Assembly (NCBI GenBank): GCA_905221605.1
Contig: CAJNDS010002001.1
Coordinates: forward strand, 1,005,001 to 1,069,000
Direction of reading: 5' to 3'
DNA: 64,000 nucleotides
Source: Symbiodinium natans
Taxonomy: Eukaryota; Sar; Dinophyceae; Suessiales; Symbiodiniaceae
Positions 43,378 through 56,190 of the stretch are shown in pieces (positions within the stretch are counted from its first letter, which is position 1; each line of letters opens with the position of its first letter). The position numbers and the translations under genes were made by a program. Below the pieces are notes generated by a model. It saw nothing but the letters and a program-made list of their open reading frames with translations. It was not told where the DNA came from and ran no database searches.

Positions 43378-44550
43378 CTACACAGCTCCACCCAGCCGAA
43401 GCCCGACTGTTGTTTGAAAATGATTTGGACATGTCACGTTTGTGTCACTTCCACACAGAAACGAGTTAGGCTGGCAAATGCTGGCAACTAGGAAATGCAT
43501 GGACATCCATGTTTTCACCGATGGCTGGGCCAGTGCTGGGATGCGCTGAACACCCAGCTGCCGGCAGGCGTGCGCCGCCAGTGCTTGGACCCGGCTTGTG
43601 GGCAAGTTGTACAAGTTCAACTCTTCATAGAGCTGCACGACCCACTGCCACTGTGATGCATCACTGCAGCACTTCAAGGCTGCTTCGTAGCTGTCAGCAT
43701 TTGGTGTTAACTCCTGGTCATAGATCTCAGCCATGAGATCCAAGACGTCCTGCCAGCTGCTACGCAAGCTGTAGGCTCCGAGAAGTTTATTGTACACATC
43801 CAAAGACAGCGCAAGTTGTTGCCGCTTTGCTTCGAGATGGAAACTAATTGCAGAGCTCCAATGCCGGCCGCGACAGAATGCGGACGTTTGAGTTGGAAAC
43901 GACTCTGGCAGACTTACAGCCGCTTCAAGTAACATGTTGGTCGACTGGCGTGCTGCTTCCAGCACCTCCAGTGACAGTGTCCAACTCGCTGTCATGGATT
44001 CGCAAACGTTTGCTGCAGTCACATGTGCACGTGGTAATCGCACAAGTCCGTCAGCTCTCATTTGTACAACACGGCCCAAAGCCCGAGGCCAATCGTGCTC
44101 GCATGCTGCGAGCGCTGCGCAGGTGCTGTCGTATGGTCTGATGCCCCATGCCTTCATTTGCTCATAGAGCTCCAGGGCTGCGTCTCGACAGTGGGCCTCT
44201 TTCTGGCGGCTGCAGGCCCAGATGGCTGCAGTGCATGCCGCCGCTCGCACTTCCAAGCCATTTTCATTCATGACTTCTAGCAAATGCAGAGCACGCTGCC
44301 ACTCCGGACCCTTGCCACAGTACGTGATTGCTTGCACGAATGTGCGCTCGTCCAAGCGAGCTCGCCGCTTCAGGTCTTTCAGCCATGTTACCTTATGGAA
44401 CATGTGAACATGGTCAAGAATGGTCAATACGCGACCAGAACATGTGGGCGACACTGGGAACCTACCTTGCCTGCAACCAACCCACCTGCACACAGTGCAA
44501 CGCCTGATACCCGTAAGATCTTGCACACATGCCTCATGAGGAGGCACCAA
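43378..44550 (-). CDS. Pentatricopeptide-repeat (PPR) protein
   Basis: A 390-codon minus-strand frame. Residues about 65-340 contain degenerate PPR helix pairs: TFVQAITYCGKGPEWQRALH, LLEVMNENGLEVRAAACTAA, ALELYEQMKAWGIRPYDSTC, VYNKLLGAYSLRSSWQDVLD and LMAEIYDQELTPNADSYEAA. PPR proteins bind organellar RNA and guide its processing or translation in chloroplasts and mitochondria. The frame opens with a non-ATG codon, so the real start is either a downstream Met or in an upstream exon; a donor-like G|GTAGGT near 44463 supports an intron. The C-terminal 60 residues lose the repeat pattern. It lies upstream of the condensin-like gene on the same strand. Confidence 0.65.
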   Translation of the reverse strand: MVPPHEACVQDLTGIRRCTVCRWVGCRQGRFPVSPTCSGRVLTILDHVHMFHKVTWLKDLKRRARLDERTFVQAITYCGKGPEWQRALHLLEVMNENGLEVRAAACTAAIWACSRQKEAHCRDAALELYEQMKAWGIRPYDSTCAALAACEHDWPRALGRVVQMRADGLVRLPRAHVTAANVCESMTASWTLSLEVLEAARQSTNMLLEAAVSLPESFPTQTSAFCRGRHWSSAISFHLEAKRQQLALSLDVYNKLLGAYSLRSSWQDVLDLMAEIYDQELTPNADSYEAALKCCSDASQWQWVVQLYEELNLYNLPTSRVQALAAHACRQLGVQRIPALAQPSVKTWMSMHFLVASICQPNSFLCGSDTNVTCPNHFQTTVGLRLGGAV

Positions 44551-44559
44551 GGAAGAAAT

Positions 44560-46058
44560 ATCATATGGACATGATGCAAAGCAAAGGCAAGAATCTGATC
44601 ATTTCCGGACAGGGAACCAATAAGCCTGTGTCTCCAAATCCACCAGGTGGAAGCTGGATCAATGCTCTACCTCCATGGCGTGGCCCCACTTGGTTGCTCC
44701 AGAAGCTGCCCTTGACGCGCTTGTCCATGCGAACAGCTCAGAGAATGGAACAGCTCATTGCCAGTCAGCCGTGAGAACTTGCTGCTAGCTGCCATACAGC
44801 GAAGCCCTATACCTTCAGGTTTCAACAGTCAGCCTGATCATATTGCAAGCTGCGCCTAAGCCTTTACATGCAGCTACTGCAAATGCTACAACTTGTGACC
44901 GTTGTGATGTCGAGCTTATTGTTGTGTCGTGGATTGCACATTCCGTCTCGAGAGGTGAGCGGGCGGCATAGATAGAGGTCGGAAGAGCACACAGAATTCA
45001 GGGGGGTTGGTTGGCATCCAAACCTATCACTTTTCGGGTCCAGCCTGCCACAGCGTGACTGTGCGGGCGTTCCCGTTCCCGAGGCAAACTGAAAAACTTA
45101 GCGGAACAGCCATACGCTACCAAGGCTGCTGACAAGCAACGTACGGTACAGACAGACTGACAACACTGACGACCAACAAGAACATCATCATCAACAACAA
45201 CTACTACTACAACATGAGATTGCGTAAACGTGGGAGAGAGTCACGACGTGCTCAGCAGACACCCGAAAGGCAAAGAGATATGGTGGCATACATGCTTCAA
45301 CAAGACTGCTTTGCCAAACCCAACCAGTCCATAGCGCTTATCAACATCCTGGGCGGTCTTGGAACATGCATACTTTTTTAATGCATCTTGCAATCTTCAA
45401 ACCTCCGGCACTTGTGGGACAACTGTCAGCTTCCTCAGTCGGTTTGTGCTAGCGAGATGTCCATTGTGAGGACACGGCACAACGAACTGAAGTACTCGCG
45501 CGCGAACTGATAAAACACCTGAGAGATAGCGGACGGGGATCGACTCTTCGGACATGCGGCAGTGTATCACTAGGTCATTGTGTATATCTGATTATATCTG
45601 CAAGCAAACTGGGCAAACCACACCTACGTCCATTGGACCATCCCATAGCTCGTCAGCCTCCAGCATGCTCCGCTCTGGCTCCCAATGTCAGACCATGTTG
45701 CCTAACATTCCGATACATGTGGTATCCTGCGGTCTTGCATCTCACCTCCTCCTTGTCTACGGGATCAACTCCAGCATGCTTACAGATGTGGTTCCTGAGG
45801 TTGCCAAGTCCATGCGGGCGCAATGCCAACGAACACAGCGGACTCAACATCAGCTGAGCTGGATGCAGAGCCACCTGCAGCATGTCCACCTCAAGACATT
45901 TCAAACCGAAATGGGAGGAGAATGAAGGTAAAAAGCCACAAGGGATGCATTTGGGAGCCCGACGCTCGTCAACTGGGAAGAAGCCACATCCGATGCTTCC
46001 AACCTCAGCAAAGGACGAAAAGGCGAATCATTTGCTATGAGCATGCAAACAGTTCGGT
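44560..46058. other. No confident gene
   Basis: About 1.5 kb with no long coherent coding stretch on either strand and no repeat that stands out. Confidence 0.45.
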
Positions 46059-46620
46059 TTAGCTAAACATTCCGAACAGTTCCATTTGCTTGGCCAAAGC
46101 TGCGGTTCCCGACAGCCCTACTGGCATTGCTTCCGGAGCTGCTCGTCTCTGCTGGACAGTGCTGAGCCCATGGCTTCTGTTGGGCTGCAAGCACGACGGC
46201 ACGGTGGCAAACCTGCAATCCATCGACTCCATCGAGATTCCATCGAGTGCTGCCACGCTCTCCAACCTGCTGCAACCCTCATTCTGAAGCTGCGACCTCG
46301 AAAAGAGCAGCATTGTCGCACAAGAGCGCCTCGCAAGCCCATGGTGCTCGGTATCAACTGCTTTCACTAGGCACCCGCAGCTTCGCATGGCGTGCCTGCA
46401 GCTTGCTGGGATCCGCAACATCTTGCGGTATGTCGTCTACACACGAGTCTGGAGCATCATAGTCGGCGTAATGTGGATCTCGACGGCTGTCACACGAATT
46501 TGACGGCTCAGGCTCTGTGTCCACAGGCGACGTCAGAGCACCCCACCCTCGCAGAGTGCCCGCATCCAAGTTCACCTGCCACGGCCGGTCACTTGGCTCC
46601 TCGGATTGACCACCCGCCAT
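46059..46620 (-). CDS. Hypothetical acidic protein, possible 3' exons
   Basis: The minus frame from an ATG at 46620 is acidic (TEPEPSNSCDSRRDPHYADY, DAPDSCVDDIPQDVADPSKL). A second frame to the stop at 46059 looks coding at its end (RRAAPEAMPVGLSGTAALAK then QMELFGMFS). They may be two exons of one gene with an intron near 46350-46420. No family is recognised. Confidence 0.35.
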
Positions 46621-46809
46621 TTGGGGCGGTCTGCTCTAGCTGCACGTATGTGTTGGAGTATGTTGGCGTCTGGTCAGATGTGGTCAGTATGCGGGCTATG
46701 TTGCGAATGCCAACGCTTGCCAATGTAACTCCGGCAACTGTACTGGCATATTCTGGACGATATATTCCATCGCCTTAGGCCCAAAAGCTTAGCGGGAAGA
46801 ACAAAGAGT

Positions 46810-47360
46810 TCATCTTGCCTTTTTTGAGTCAGGGCGCTGTGCAAGAAACCTCAGCAGACCCTTCCACGCATACATTTCGACTGCCCAACAAACTTCGTTC
46901 AGTCTTTGTGAACGTGGGAGAGATCCTCGCGATGTCGCTGCGCCAAAAACATACCACGCAGCTGTCAAAAGACAGTCCTCTCGAATTGCAAGAGCAGCCA
47001 GTCGCAGAAGAACTGGATCAAAGATGTGCTGATGGAAGTCGTTGAAGAACCTTGCAACCGCAATCTTCGGTCTTGAAGATGGCTGAAGCCAAGGACTCAA
47101 AAAGACCCCCTCTGTGCAGGTGGGTGAGCTTGTCCAATGCGCCACGTAGTCTTTCTGCATCCTTCAACATGCAAGGTTGGACTGCGGCAAACAACGTCGG
47201 CTCAGCCCCTCAACTTGATCTCCGGCCTCATCTCGTGCATCTGCATTGCAAGTGGTCCTTGTAACAGTGTCGGGCAATACACGCATCAGGCAGAACAGCT
47301 CAACACACAATTTCGGAGCCGTGCTGGAAGGTCTCGTCCACGGACTCCCCTGCGTCACGT
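46810..47360 (-). CDS. Possible upstream coding segment, unknown
   Basis: Minus-strand open segments with a helical look (ARFFNDFHQHIFDPVLLRLA, ELFCLMRVLPDTVTRTTC) that change frame along the stretch, as spliced exons would. No domain is recognised. Confidence 0.25.
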
Positions 47361-47520
47361 TTCAGCATTTGCACGTTTTCAGTCTGAAAACTTTCTAGTC
47401 CATTCAGCCGCAGCCTTCGGCTGCAATGTGGGCCTCTTCCGGCCTTGATGTCTTGCGAAACAGGAGATAAGCCATGGATAAAGGCCCAGAATACGAAAAG
47501 CGTCAAGTTCCCTTTTTTAA

Positions 47521-47583
47521 AGGCTCCGACGGCTCCGACGGCTCCGACGGCTCCGACGGCTCCGACGGCTCCGGCGGCTCCGG
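47521..47583. repeat. 9-bp minisatellite (GGCTCCGAC)n
   Basis: Seven units, the last ones altered to GGCTCCGGC and GGCTCCGGG. Confidence 0.95.
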
Positions 47584-48128
47584 GGAGCTCATGGCTATGC
47601 CGCAATGGGTGGTTGAGAAGCCGTCACGCGTTTTCGCAAAAATGAACATGAGAAGAGTCAAAAGAGTCCTTATAACATCAAAATGTCCCCCCACATGCCT
47701 TAGGAACAGGCAGACCAGGATTGCACAGATTCAGAACAAGTGATCGCATGATACTCACTCTATCGACGTCGTCTAATGACACTGAAGTTTGGATTGGCAC
47801 GGCAATGCACGACACGATGTGCCCGACAAGCCCTCACATTGGTCTTGCTGCTGCATGTAGTTGCGCAGATGTGGACTAAGCATGTCACAGGAGCAACACC
47901 TGACTTTCTGAAGGTGCTTTTCTGCAGCAACTGTGTGAGAGCATGTGAGAGCCTTGGAGAGCTCTTTTCCCAGCTCACGGCACGTTACGAAACCTTAGCG
48001 GTCGGATGCAGTCAAGCTTGTCGAGGCAGCAATGGCGCGGGCATGTGCGTGTGTGTGGGCTGGGGGGTGGATGGGTTGATGAGTGGCTGGGTGCGGGGGG
48101 GCGTGCTCAATCGCATAACCGCGTGCTA

Positions 48129-48330
48129 GGGTGGGTGTGTGGGTGTGTGGGTGTGTGGGTGTGTGGGTGTGTGGGTGTGTGGGTGTGTGGGTGTGTGGGT
48201 GTGTGGGTGTGTGGGTGTGTGGGTGTGTGGGTGTGTGGGTGTGTGGGTGGGTGCGTGTGTGGGTGCGTGTGCGTGTGTGTGTGGGTGTGTGGGGGTGTGG
48301 GTGTGTGGGTGTGTGGGTGACCCTGTGTGT
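48129..48330. repeat. (GTGTGTGG)n microsatellite
   Basis: About 25 units of an 8-mer GGGTGTGT, degenerating to the right. Confidence 0.95.
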
Positions 48331-48399
48331 GGGTGACCCTGTGTGCGCGCGCGCCCTCGTGTCGTCGCAAAATCTATGCAGGCTCTGGAGCCGCAGTCT

Positions 48400-50700
48400 C
48401 GTAGATGATGCCCGGCGTTAGCGTGTCAAGCGGAGAGCTCGGCAAGGCTGCAGCTGCCTGACAAACTTGGAAGGATCCAACACGAACACAAAGCGACAAA
48501 GCATGTCAGCACTTTCCACTCGACTCAGAAACCCGGCTCCCGTCTTCACAAAGACCAACAGGTTTACTTCGCATCTGTGGCTAACGGCTAACGGCTAAGC
48601 AGCGGTATCGAATGACATACTCCCAACACCAACGGTGATTAGACAGAGAGCACGCCAACAGGGCGGAGCCGCCTTCGCTGCAGTAGGCAGCTCAAAGACG
48701 GGCGGCCGGTGCTGCGACCTGCATATACTGCAATGGCCTACAATGGCCTACATCAATGCACATTGTCGCCCGTTTCGTGAGCGAAAGGAGATCTCTCAGT
48801 TCCCAGCCTTGGCTGTCCCGTCTGGATGGAGGAGTGATCTGGCCATCGGAGATCATCGGAGAACATGAAGTCCATGCAAACATGTGTGAGCTGCGGGAGA
48901 TCCCCTGTGCGTTTCCGGGCAAGGCTGCCCTCCACCACTAGATCGCTGGACCAAGGAACCGGCTGGGTATCTGTGAAAAAAAAACAACAAAAAACTATGA
49001 TGTGGCAGCAATCTTGCCGCTTTCGGACAGGTCATCTTTGGATACTGGATACTCCACTCTCCACGGAATTCTCTGAGGTTGGGCACTCCAGCGATCTGGC
49101 GGGGTTCTTTGGAGGCGGGTACTCCAGGAAATTTGGGGGGCCTCTGTGACAGGGATCTCTCTGCAGGCTTGGGCCGGGATACTTGGGGATTCTCGGCGGG
49201 ATGGGACACCGGACAGCGAAAAAACGTGATTGAAACAAAAACTGGGGGGGGGGGGGCAGGTGTTCTTGGGCAAGCTCTACACACCCAAGATTGTGGTCCT
49301 GCGGCATCCTCTTTGCCGCGTAGGGTATGCAAAAAATGGAGTGAGCAAGAGTGAGCTGATCATTCAAGCCGCAGATCACCCACCCCCTCACTGCTGGAGG
49401 TGCTGCAGTCATGTGCTAAGGCGAAGGTTTGCAGCACTTTGCATGCCCCACGCAGCACGGCACAAAACTTTTGGAATACAGGAGGCAAAAGAATGTCGAG
49501 ACGTACTCTCTCGGCTTGGATGTGGGTGCGGGGGGGTGGGTGGGGCTGTTGGAGCTTTAACTCTAACTGAGTTCTGAGGTATTTTCCTTGGAAACCCCCT
49601 AGGCCCCCTAGGCCCCCTAGGCCCCCCAGGCGCCTCTTTCTCTACAACCCCAAGGGACCACCAGAGGCTGCGTCTGCTACAATAAAACGGCACTCTCCCC
49701 CACATAGTAGTGCCTACGTGGGAGGGGCCACTCCAGGGATATTCTTTGGAGCCCCTCTTGGAGTGAGCAGGGATTTTCTGGGGGTGGGGACTATCTGCAG
49801 GATTCTGAAGAGGTGGGCGGAGGACTTTCCTGCGCCCAACACTGCCATCCGTGCCATCCCCCGTGGCAGTCCTTGAACACCCTGCCCATTGGGCACCACA
49901 CGGGCCTTGCGTATACGATCAAGACTGGGAGCTTCTATGCCAAACGATGCGAAACTAACGGCGCCTCCGAGCCACCGTCTTCTGTAACATGAGCCTTCGC
50001 TTGGTCCTGTCTGGAGTACATCGACGAGCTCCAGCGGTTCACACACTTTGCAACACTTGAGCGGCACTGCCAGAATGAAACTTGGCGGCAGCGGCAGCGG
50101 CAGTTGCAGCGGCAGCGGCAGCAGCAACGCCAGCTGCAGCGGCGGCGGCGGCAGCAGCAGCAGCAGCAGCAACAACATCATGATGATGTTCTTCTGGCAA
50201 CATGCATTGGGCGGGTGCGGACAGCCGCGGCAGGCGAAGGGCAAGTTCAACAAGACTCCGACACGTAAAGGAAGCAGAAGTGTGAAGAACTTGCCAAAAA
50301 TACAAGAAAAGGCACAGCAAAAGATGTATGGAGGGCACACCAAGCATCCAGAAGGGCGAGCATGAGCAACGTCAGAGGCAGCTCAGTTCTACCGTATCTA
50401 CCCTGCGAGAAGGGTCCGGTGCGCCCGTCCCCCATCAGCATCCGTGGGCATCCGTGAGCATCCGTCAGCATCCGTGAGGGCTTTGCTTCTTTGCTTCCAA
50501 GATCGCCCCCAGACCTCCCGCTATTTGAGGCAAGCCAAGCAAACCAAGCATAGCAGAGCTCTGTCAAGGAGCTTTCCCTGATTTTCCTTGTAGTAGCGCC
50601 TGGATCTGGCATTCTCAGCTAGAGCTATCACGCAGAGACCGTTCCAGAGCGCCAAACGCTGGACTGGAGCATTATCCGACTGCCCGCGGATCTGTCACCT
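48400..50700. other. No confident gene; short repeats
   Basis: Contains GGGGTACTCCAGG-like words near 49060-49140 and 49730-49790, a CCCCCTAGGC 10-mer repeat at 49594-49640, and a GGCAGC/CAG triplet block at 50088-50175. The minus ORF 50343-49714 crosses the triplet block and is not convincing. Confidence 0.45.
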
Positions 50701-50889
50701 AGGCTTGAACATTTTGGTGTTCTTGGGTGGACTGCTTGGAGTTCGGCGCTGTGGAGGTTGATGGAGGTTGGCAATCCGGTCCAGGGTTAGATTGCTGCTT
50801 TGGCCGTGACCAGAAAAGGTTGACGCATTTTTAAAGTTGCCACACCGCCAGAGCACTGCGAGCGCGAGTGCCACAAGCATCATCAGCAT

Positions 50890-50952
50890 CTCTTGCTCTA
50901 ATATATATATATATAGAGATATATATATATATATATATATATCTATATATAT
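50890..50952. repeat. (TA)n run at the left edge of element copy B
   Basis: About 60 bp of TATATA next to the inner inverted repeat. A matching TA run lies just right of the element at 53459-53475, so copy B may have inserted into a TA microsatellite. Confidence 0.85.
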
Positions 50953-53457
50953 GGTCACCCCCCCACCCTATCATCTACACCTATGGTTTCCTGTCTTCGT
51001 CTTTGTCTGATTTTCTGCTTTTTGCTCGGAAAAATGAAGTAAAAACTGTACTGGAATACAAAAAGGTATTTTATATTGTATTATATTGTCCCCTATAAAA
51101 ACACTAGTGTTTTTTATGTGCATTTTGCTTCTGAAACGTGTGTCTTGTGGCTCCATAAAAATTTTAGAAGGGCAGCCATTTAGAATTTTAAGGCTTTTCA
51201 GGGTTTGGGGTTTTAAAATTTAGATGATCTGCGGAAGGCACCGGGCTTCCCCAGACCATTTCAAATTTTAGAAATCCTTAAAATCCTTAATTGTTTTTGA
51301 ACAGGCAGCCCTTTTAAAATTTTAAGGGCTTTAAGGGTTTAAAGCCATTCAAATTTTGCAGGATTTAAAAGGCTTTCAAGCCCTTAAAAACCTGAAGACT
51401 TTTCTCCCTTAAAATTCTAAAAATACCTTAAAATTGTAAACGGGCAGCCGTTCAAAATTAAGGAAGTTACGGCTTTTAGAATTGAACATCCTAAAACCCT
51501 TAAACTTTTTCAAAAGGATAGCCATTTACAACTGTAAGAATTTCAGGATTTAAAGATTTATAAAGAACACATGGTCTGGGGAAGGCACCGGGGCTTCTCC
51601 AGACAACTTTAAAAATCCTTAAAATCCTAAAAGGGCCGCCACTTAAACGTTTAAGCATTTTAAGGTTTTTAAAGCCTTTAAAACCTTAAAAATCCTGAGA
51701 ATGTTTAAACAGAATTTTAAGGGTTTTTATAAGATTTTAAGGGTTTTAAAAGTTCAGATGGTCTGGGGAAGCCGCGGTGACTTCCCCAGACAATTTAAAT
51801 TTCAAAAGGTTTCTGAGAAATGGTCTGGGGAGGTGCCTTCCCCAGATCATTTAAATTTGTAAAAACCCTTGAAACCCGAAACTCTTAACACTAAACCCTA
51901 AACACTCAGCACCACTCCCCAAACACTAACCCTAACAACTTAACACTAAGCCTTAGCACCAACCCCAAACACTTGCCACGAAACCCTAAACGCTTGAGCA
52001 CTAAACCCTAAACACTTAAACACTACACCTACACACTAAACCCTGAATACTAAACCCTAAACCCTAAACGGAAAGATTGTAAAGTTGTCAATGGTATGGG
52101 GAAGGCCCGGTGCCTTCCCCAGATCATCTAAATTTGTAAAAACCCTTAAAACCCTTAACCCTAAAACCAAACCCGAAACTCTTAACACTAAGCCCTAAAC
52201 ACTCAGCACTAGATCCTAAACACTAACCCTAAAAACTTAACAATAAGCCCTTAGCACAAACCCCAAACACTTAACACGAAACCCTAAACGCTTAAGCACT
52301 AAACCCTAAACGCTACACCCTAAAACTAAACCCTAAACATTACACTGAACACTCAACCCTAAACCCTAAACAGTAAACCCCAAAGCCGGGACCTCAAGCC
52401 CAACTAATCTAAACCTGAAACCAAAAACCCGTAGGGGGTTCAGATGCTTACTGTTTGGATTTTAGAGTTCAGGGTTGTATTTGGTTTAGGGTTTTAGCCA
52501 AGCCGCTTGACCCTAAACCCTAAACCTAAACCCTAGACCCTAAACTTAGCACTCAACCCTAAACACAAAACACGAAACCCTGAAACCTACACACTAAACC
52601 CTAAACACTAAACACTAATCCTGAACCCTAAACCCTAAACACTAAACCGTAAACCCCAAACCAAAAAACATGGGGGGTTTCAGTCCTTTTAGGGGTTTTA
52701 AAGCTTCATCATCATAAGGTTTGGGGTTTTAGACATTATCCAAGTCGCTTAACCCTAAACCCTAAAAAGTAAACCCTAAACCTTTAAAACCAAAACCTAA
52801 ACACTAGACCCTAAACACTAAACGCTGAACCCTAAAAAGTAAACCCTACAAACCCTAAACCCTAAACAATAAACACTAAACCGCAATCCCTAAACATGCA
52901 TATGGAGTACCCGGGCCCCAGACTCCAGACTCCAGATTTCCAGAAAAAATCTGGAGTACCGGGGCCCCGGACTCCAGTCTCCAGATTTCCAGAAAAAATC
53001 TGGAGTACCGGGGCCCCGGACTCCAGACTCCAGATTTCCAGAAAAAATCTGGAGTACCGGGGCCCCGGACTCCAGACCCAGAAAAATCTGGAGTACCCGG
53101 GGCCCCAGACTCCAGATTCCAGATTTCCAGAAAAAATCTGGAGTACCCGGGGCCCCAGACTCCAGACTCCAGATTTCCAGAAAGAATCTGGAGTACCCGG
53201 GCCCCAGACTCCAGATTCCAGACTCCAGAATCTGCAGTCCAGGGCCCCCGGTACTCCAGATTTTTTCTGGAAATCTGGAGGCTGGAGGTACTTCAGATTG
53301 TTTCTGGAAATCTGGAGTCTGGAGTCTGCAGGTACTCCAGATTTTTCTGGAAGTCTGGAGTCTGGAGGTATGGAAATCTGGAGTCTGGAGTCCCGCCCCC
53401 CTCCCAAAACCAGACTTCCCGAAGTCAAATGTGTGGATTATGGGGGGGGGCGAGCAT
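50953..53457. mobile_element. Inverted-repeat-bounded element, copy B
   Basis: Begins GGTCACCCCCCC...TACACC and ends GTGTGGATTATGGGGGG CGAGC, an imperfect terminal inverted repeat matching copy A. Internal order is the same as in copy A: CCTGTCTTCGTCT...TGTCTGA, CTATAAAAACACTAGTGTTT, AGAAGGGCAGCC, the TGGTCTGGGG hairpins, CCCTAAA-like words and a CTCCAGA hairpin array. It lacks the triplicated 340-bp block of copy A and the outer inverted repeat. No coding sequence. Confidence 0.6.
52903..53398. repeat. CTCCAGA / TCTGGAG hairpin array, copy B
   Basis: Seven or eight units as in 30969-31440, with CCGGGGCCCCGG palindromes and orientation switch near 53230. Confidence 0.92.
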
Positions 53458-53631
53458 GTATATATATATATATAATTATTTATGTATTCATGACTGCGAA
53501 GTTCAAAGGTGTGGGAAACGAAAGAGCCCAAACGCGCAGGTCAGCACACGCGCTCCTCATAATGATCTTCATGTGTAGCATTTGGTCCGACTGACGGCGG
53601 CAAAAGATCCTGAAGCAACCGATTGCCGTTG

Positions 53632-54501
53632 TCACTTTGCACCCCCCAGGATTGTCACGGCAAGTCTTGTCCTCACTGCTGCGGTCTGCTCTTTGATCTG
53701 TCTGCGGGGCTTGCTGCGTGATGTGTGACCTGCAGGAAGCCACTCACACCAACTCTCTTGGATGATTGTACCTGGATTGCGACAGCTCTCAAAACCCTTC
53801 AATTCAGAGCAGACAAAGCACTGCAGCAGCTGCTGCATGTGCATAAGTTGTCGAAAATGATCTTGCTGGACAGCGGTCAAATGACCCTGGCTCCTGGGCG
53901 CCAGGCAACACAAAACCCATTGCATTACATCGATATGCATCGCACGTCAAGGCTCGCGCAGCTGGAGGTCTTGCAGCTGTTGAAGCTGATTCTGAACCTG
54001 TGCCAGCAAAGGCTGCACCTGTTCCAAGTCCTGCAGGCTGCCAAGTTTGCATGTGAGGTTGCAAGTTAAAGGATGTTGCATGACGATGCACATGATGAAC
54101 ACACTGATGAGCGCATTGAACACCCGAACTCGCGCAGTCCACTTGACCCGCTGGCCGCTCTGTGGAACCTGCCTGGTAGACCCACACCGACCACACGCAC
54201 ACTGCCAGCGGGCGGCCCGTAAGCCCTTGCGACTCTCTTTCGCCTGGGCCTGCTTCGGCGCGGCCACAGTCTGTACACGACTGCCACCTTGCAAACACAT
54301 TCGTACGGAGCATTCCAAAGCCGACACGGAGACTTCGTGCATACATCCACGCGAATCTATCACCAGACCAGCCTGGCTCTGTCTGCAGCTTCGCTTCTGC
54401 ACTGGCCTCAACACGAGCAGATACCAACGGCTCAGGGCATGGAGAATCGGCAAACTGAGCCAAGCTCTTGCGGCTGGATGTTGAATGCACGCCTTGCGCA
54501 T
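53632..54501 (-). CDS. Hypothetical membrane-anchored coiled protein, possible exons
   Basis: A minus-strand frame has a hydrophobic helix (FNALISVFIMCIVM) followed by a Gln/Leu-rich coiled stretch (QPLLAQVQNQLQQLQDLQL). A neighbouring frame continues with LTAVQQDHFRQLMHMQQLLQ and ESWCEWLPAGHT. This could be a retained-intron view of a real gene. No family is assigned. Confidence 0.3.
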
Positions 54502-54935
54502 TTGGGAGAAAACGGAGAAGCGGCAAGTGTCAAACGCGAGAGGATTGCTTTCGTGGCTTTACTCAAATGGAAAAACACTGTTGTCTGGATTCGAAATTGT
54601 CAGGAATATCAAAATCATAGTCTTGAGTTAACATTACTAGCACCAAATACAAGTCATGTTTGACCAGTTGCTGCCCGGCGCAGTTTCGCAGTCCTATGTT
54701 GTTCATGATTGTCTGTATGCTGAAAGTACACAACAAACGGTGATACCGATGTATTCCACGCGTTTCTTTGATGTCAGCTTCGGATTCATAAGCTATAGGC
54801 TTCATGTGTCGGTATGGCTTCGAAAACACTCTGGTTGCTTGGCTGCTTCACCAACTGCGCTGGCCGCGTGCTACTCCGACGTAAGTCTTGCTTTCGTAGC
54901 CCTGATCTCAAGTCCCATGGCCTGAAACTTTATTG
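54502..54935. other. No confident gene
   Basis: Mixed sequence with open frames on both strands and no motif. Confidence 0.4.
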
Positions 54936-55380
54936 CAAGCCTGAAACCTTAAACGCTAAACCCCCACTAATCCTAAACCTAAAACCCTGCCTGTAAACTC
55001 AAACCCCGACAAGCCCCTTAGCCCCTAAACCCTAACCCTAAGTACCACGCAACCCTAGGCTGGAACCCGTAGTAAGTTCCAAGTCTGACACTCTACTTGT
55101 AAGTGCCTAAGCCCCTAGACCTTAAGCTCGAAACCCGAAGTGCATCACAACCATGAACCTGAAGCCCTAGACCCGAATTCCGCAACCGTCCCCAGAATCT
55201 CTCTGGAGTGCCCAACCCCAGAGTCTCCCTAGAGTGCCCAACTTAGATGACCCCGGGAGTGCCCAGCCCCAGAGCGTCCTGGAGTGCAACGAGTCTCCCT
55301 CGAGTGCCCAACCCCAGAATCTGCCTAGAGTGCCCAACCCCCGAGTGTTGCCAAACCCTAGAGTATCTCTACCAAGAGAG
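54936..55380. repeat. Decayed CCCTAAA words and a GAGTGCCCAACC repeat
   Basis: 54936-55160 holds telomere-like words. At 55195-55370 a roughly 26-bp unit (CCAGAGTCTCCCTAGAGTGC) recurs about six times in altered forms. Confidence 0.8.
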
Positions 55381-56120
55381 GGTGGGGATGTTCGAAGTAA
55401 AATAATTTGTTTTTGAGTTTGGGCGCATAGTCCTCACCTCTCCGCCACCCCTCCCAACCCAAAACGACCAAAACCAAAGCACACCCAACAATTCGTAAAA
55501 CCAAAAAACAAAGCAGCGGCGCCGAGAAGGCCGTTTGTTTATTATTAGCTATTTGTTTTCTCGGAGCTTTTGAAGAATACACGCTTTTTGTCAAGTACAT
55601 ATGAAACTATGGTTTTTGGTTTTACCAACCAATGACTTAAAACACCCCCCCCCCCCCAGAAAACCAAAAAATCCAAGAAGGACCACCCTGCACTCCATTG
55701 GTCTCCCAGGGGTCCTCCTCCACCCTCAGGCATGTTGGACGTACGAAAGCCAGTTTCTTCGCACGATTCAAGGAAGCTGGTCGTCCACGACTTGGGGGGT
55801 TGCTTTACACCGGGAACCGCCGCAAAAGCTGATCTTTGGAAGAAGCCGCCGAAAATACCCCGGACACAGGCTGATGTCCTCGTCTAGTTTGGAGCTGTAA
55901 ACCCTAATTCCAGAGCCGCAGTACGAAACGTCAAGAAATCGCGCGGCGAAGAATGTCCGCCGACTATCAAAACGATTGTTCAACGAAAAGCGTGCCTCAA
56001 AGGGGGGGGGGTGGGGGGTAAGATGGACACTTAAAGTTTAAAGGCTATGCTGCACGCGCGTGCCTTGCAAACAAATACTTTACAAAGGAAACACCCGCAG
56101 AATAGACGCAACGCACATTG
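55381..56120. other. No confident gene
   Basis: Contains a 14-base C-run at 55645-55658 and a G-rich run near 56000-56020. Confidence 0.45.
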
Positions 56121-56125
56121 ACGGA

Positions 56126-56190
56126 GCGCGGGGAGGGCGCGGAGGGCGCGGAGGGCGCGGAGGGCGCGGAGGGCGCGGAGGTTCGCGGAG
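56126..56190. repeat. 9-bp minisatellite (GGAGGGCGC)n
   Basis: About seven units of GGAGGGCGC. Confidence 0.92.

Noticed and set aside
49714-50343. 209-codon minus ORF
   Set aside because: Built around a GGC/CAG triplet block read as poly-Leu/Pro, with no conserved flank.
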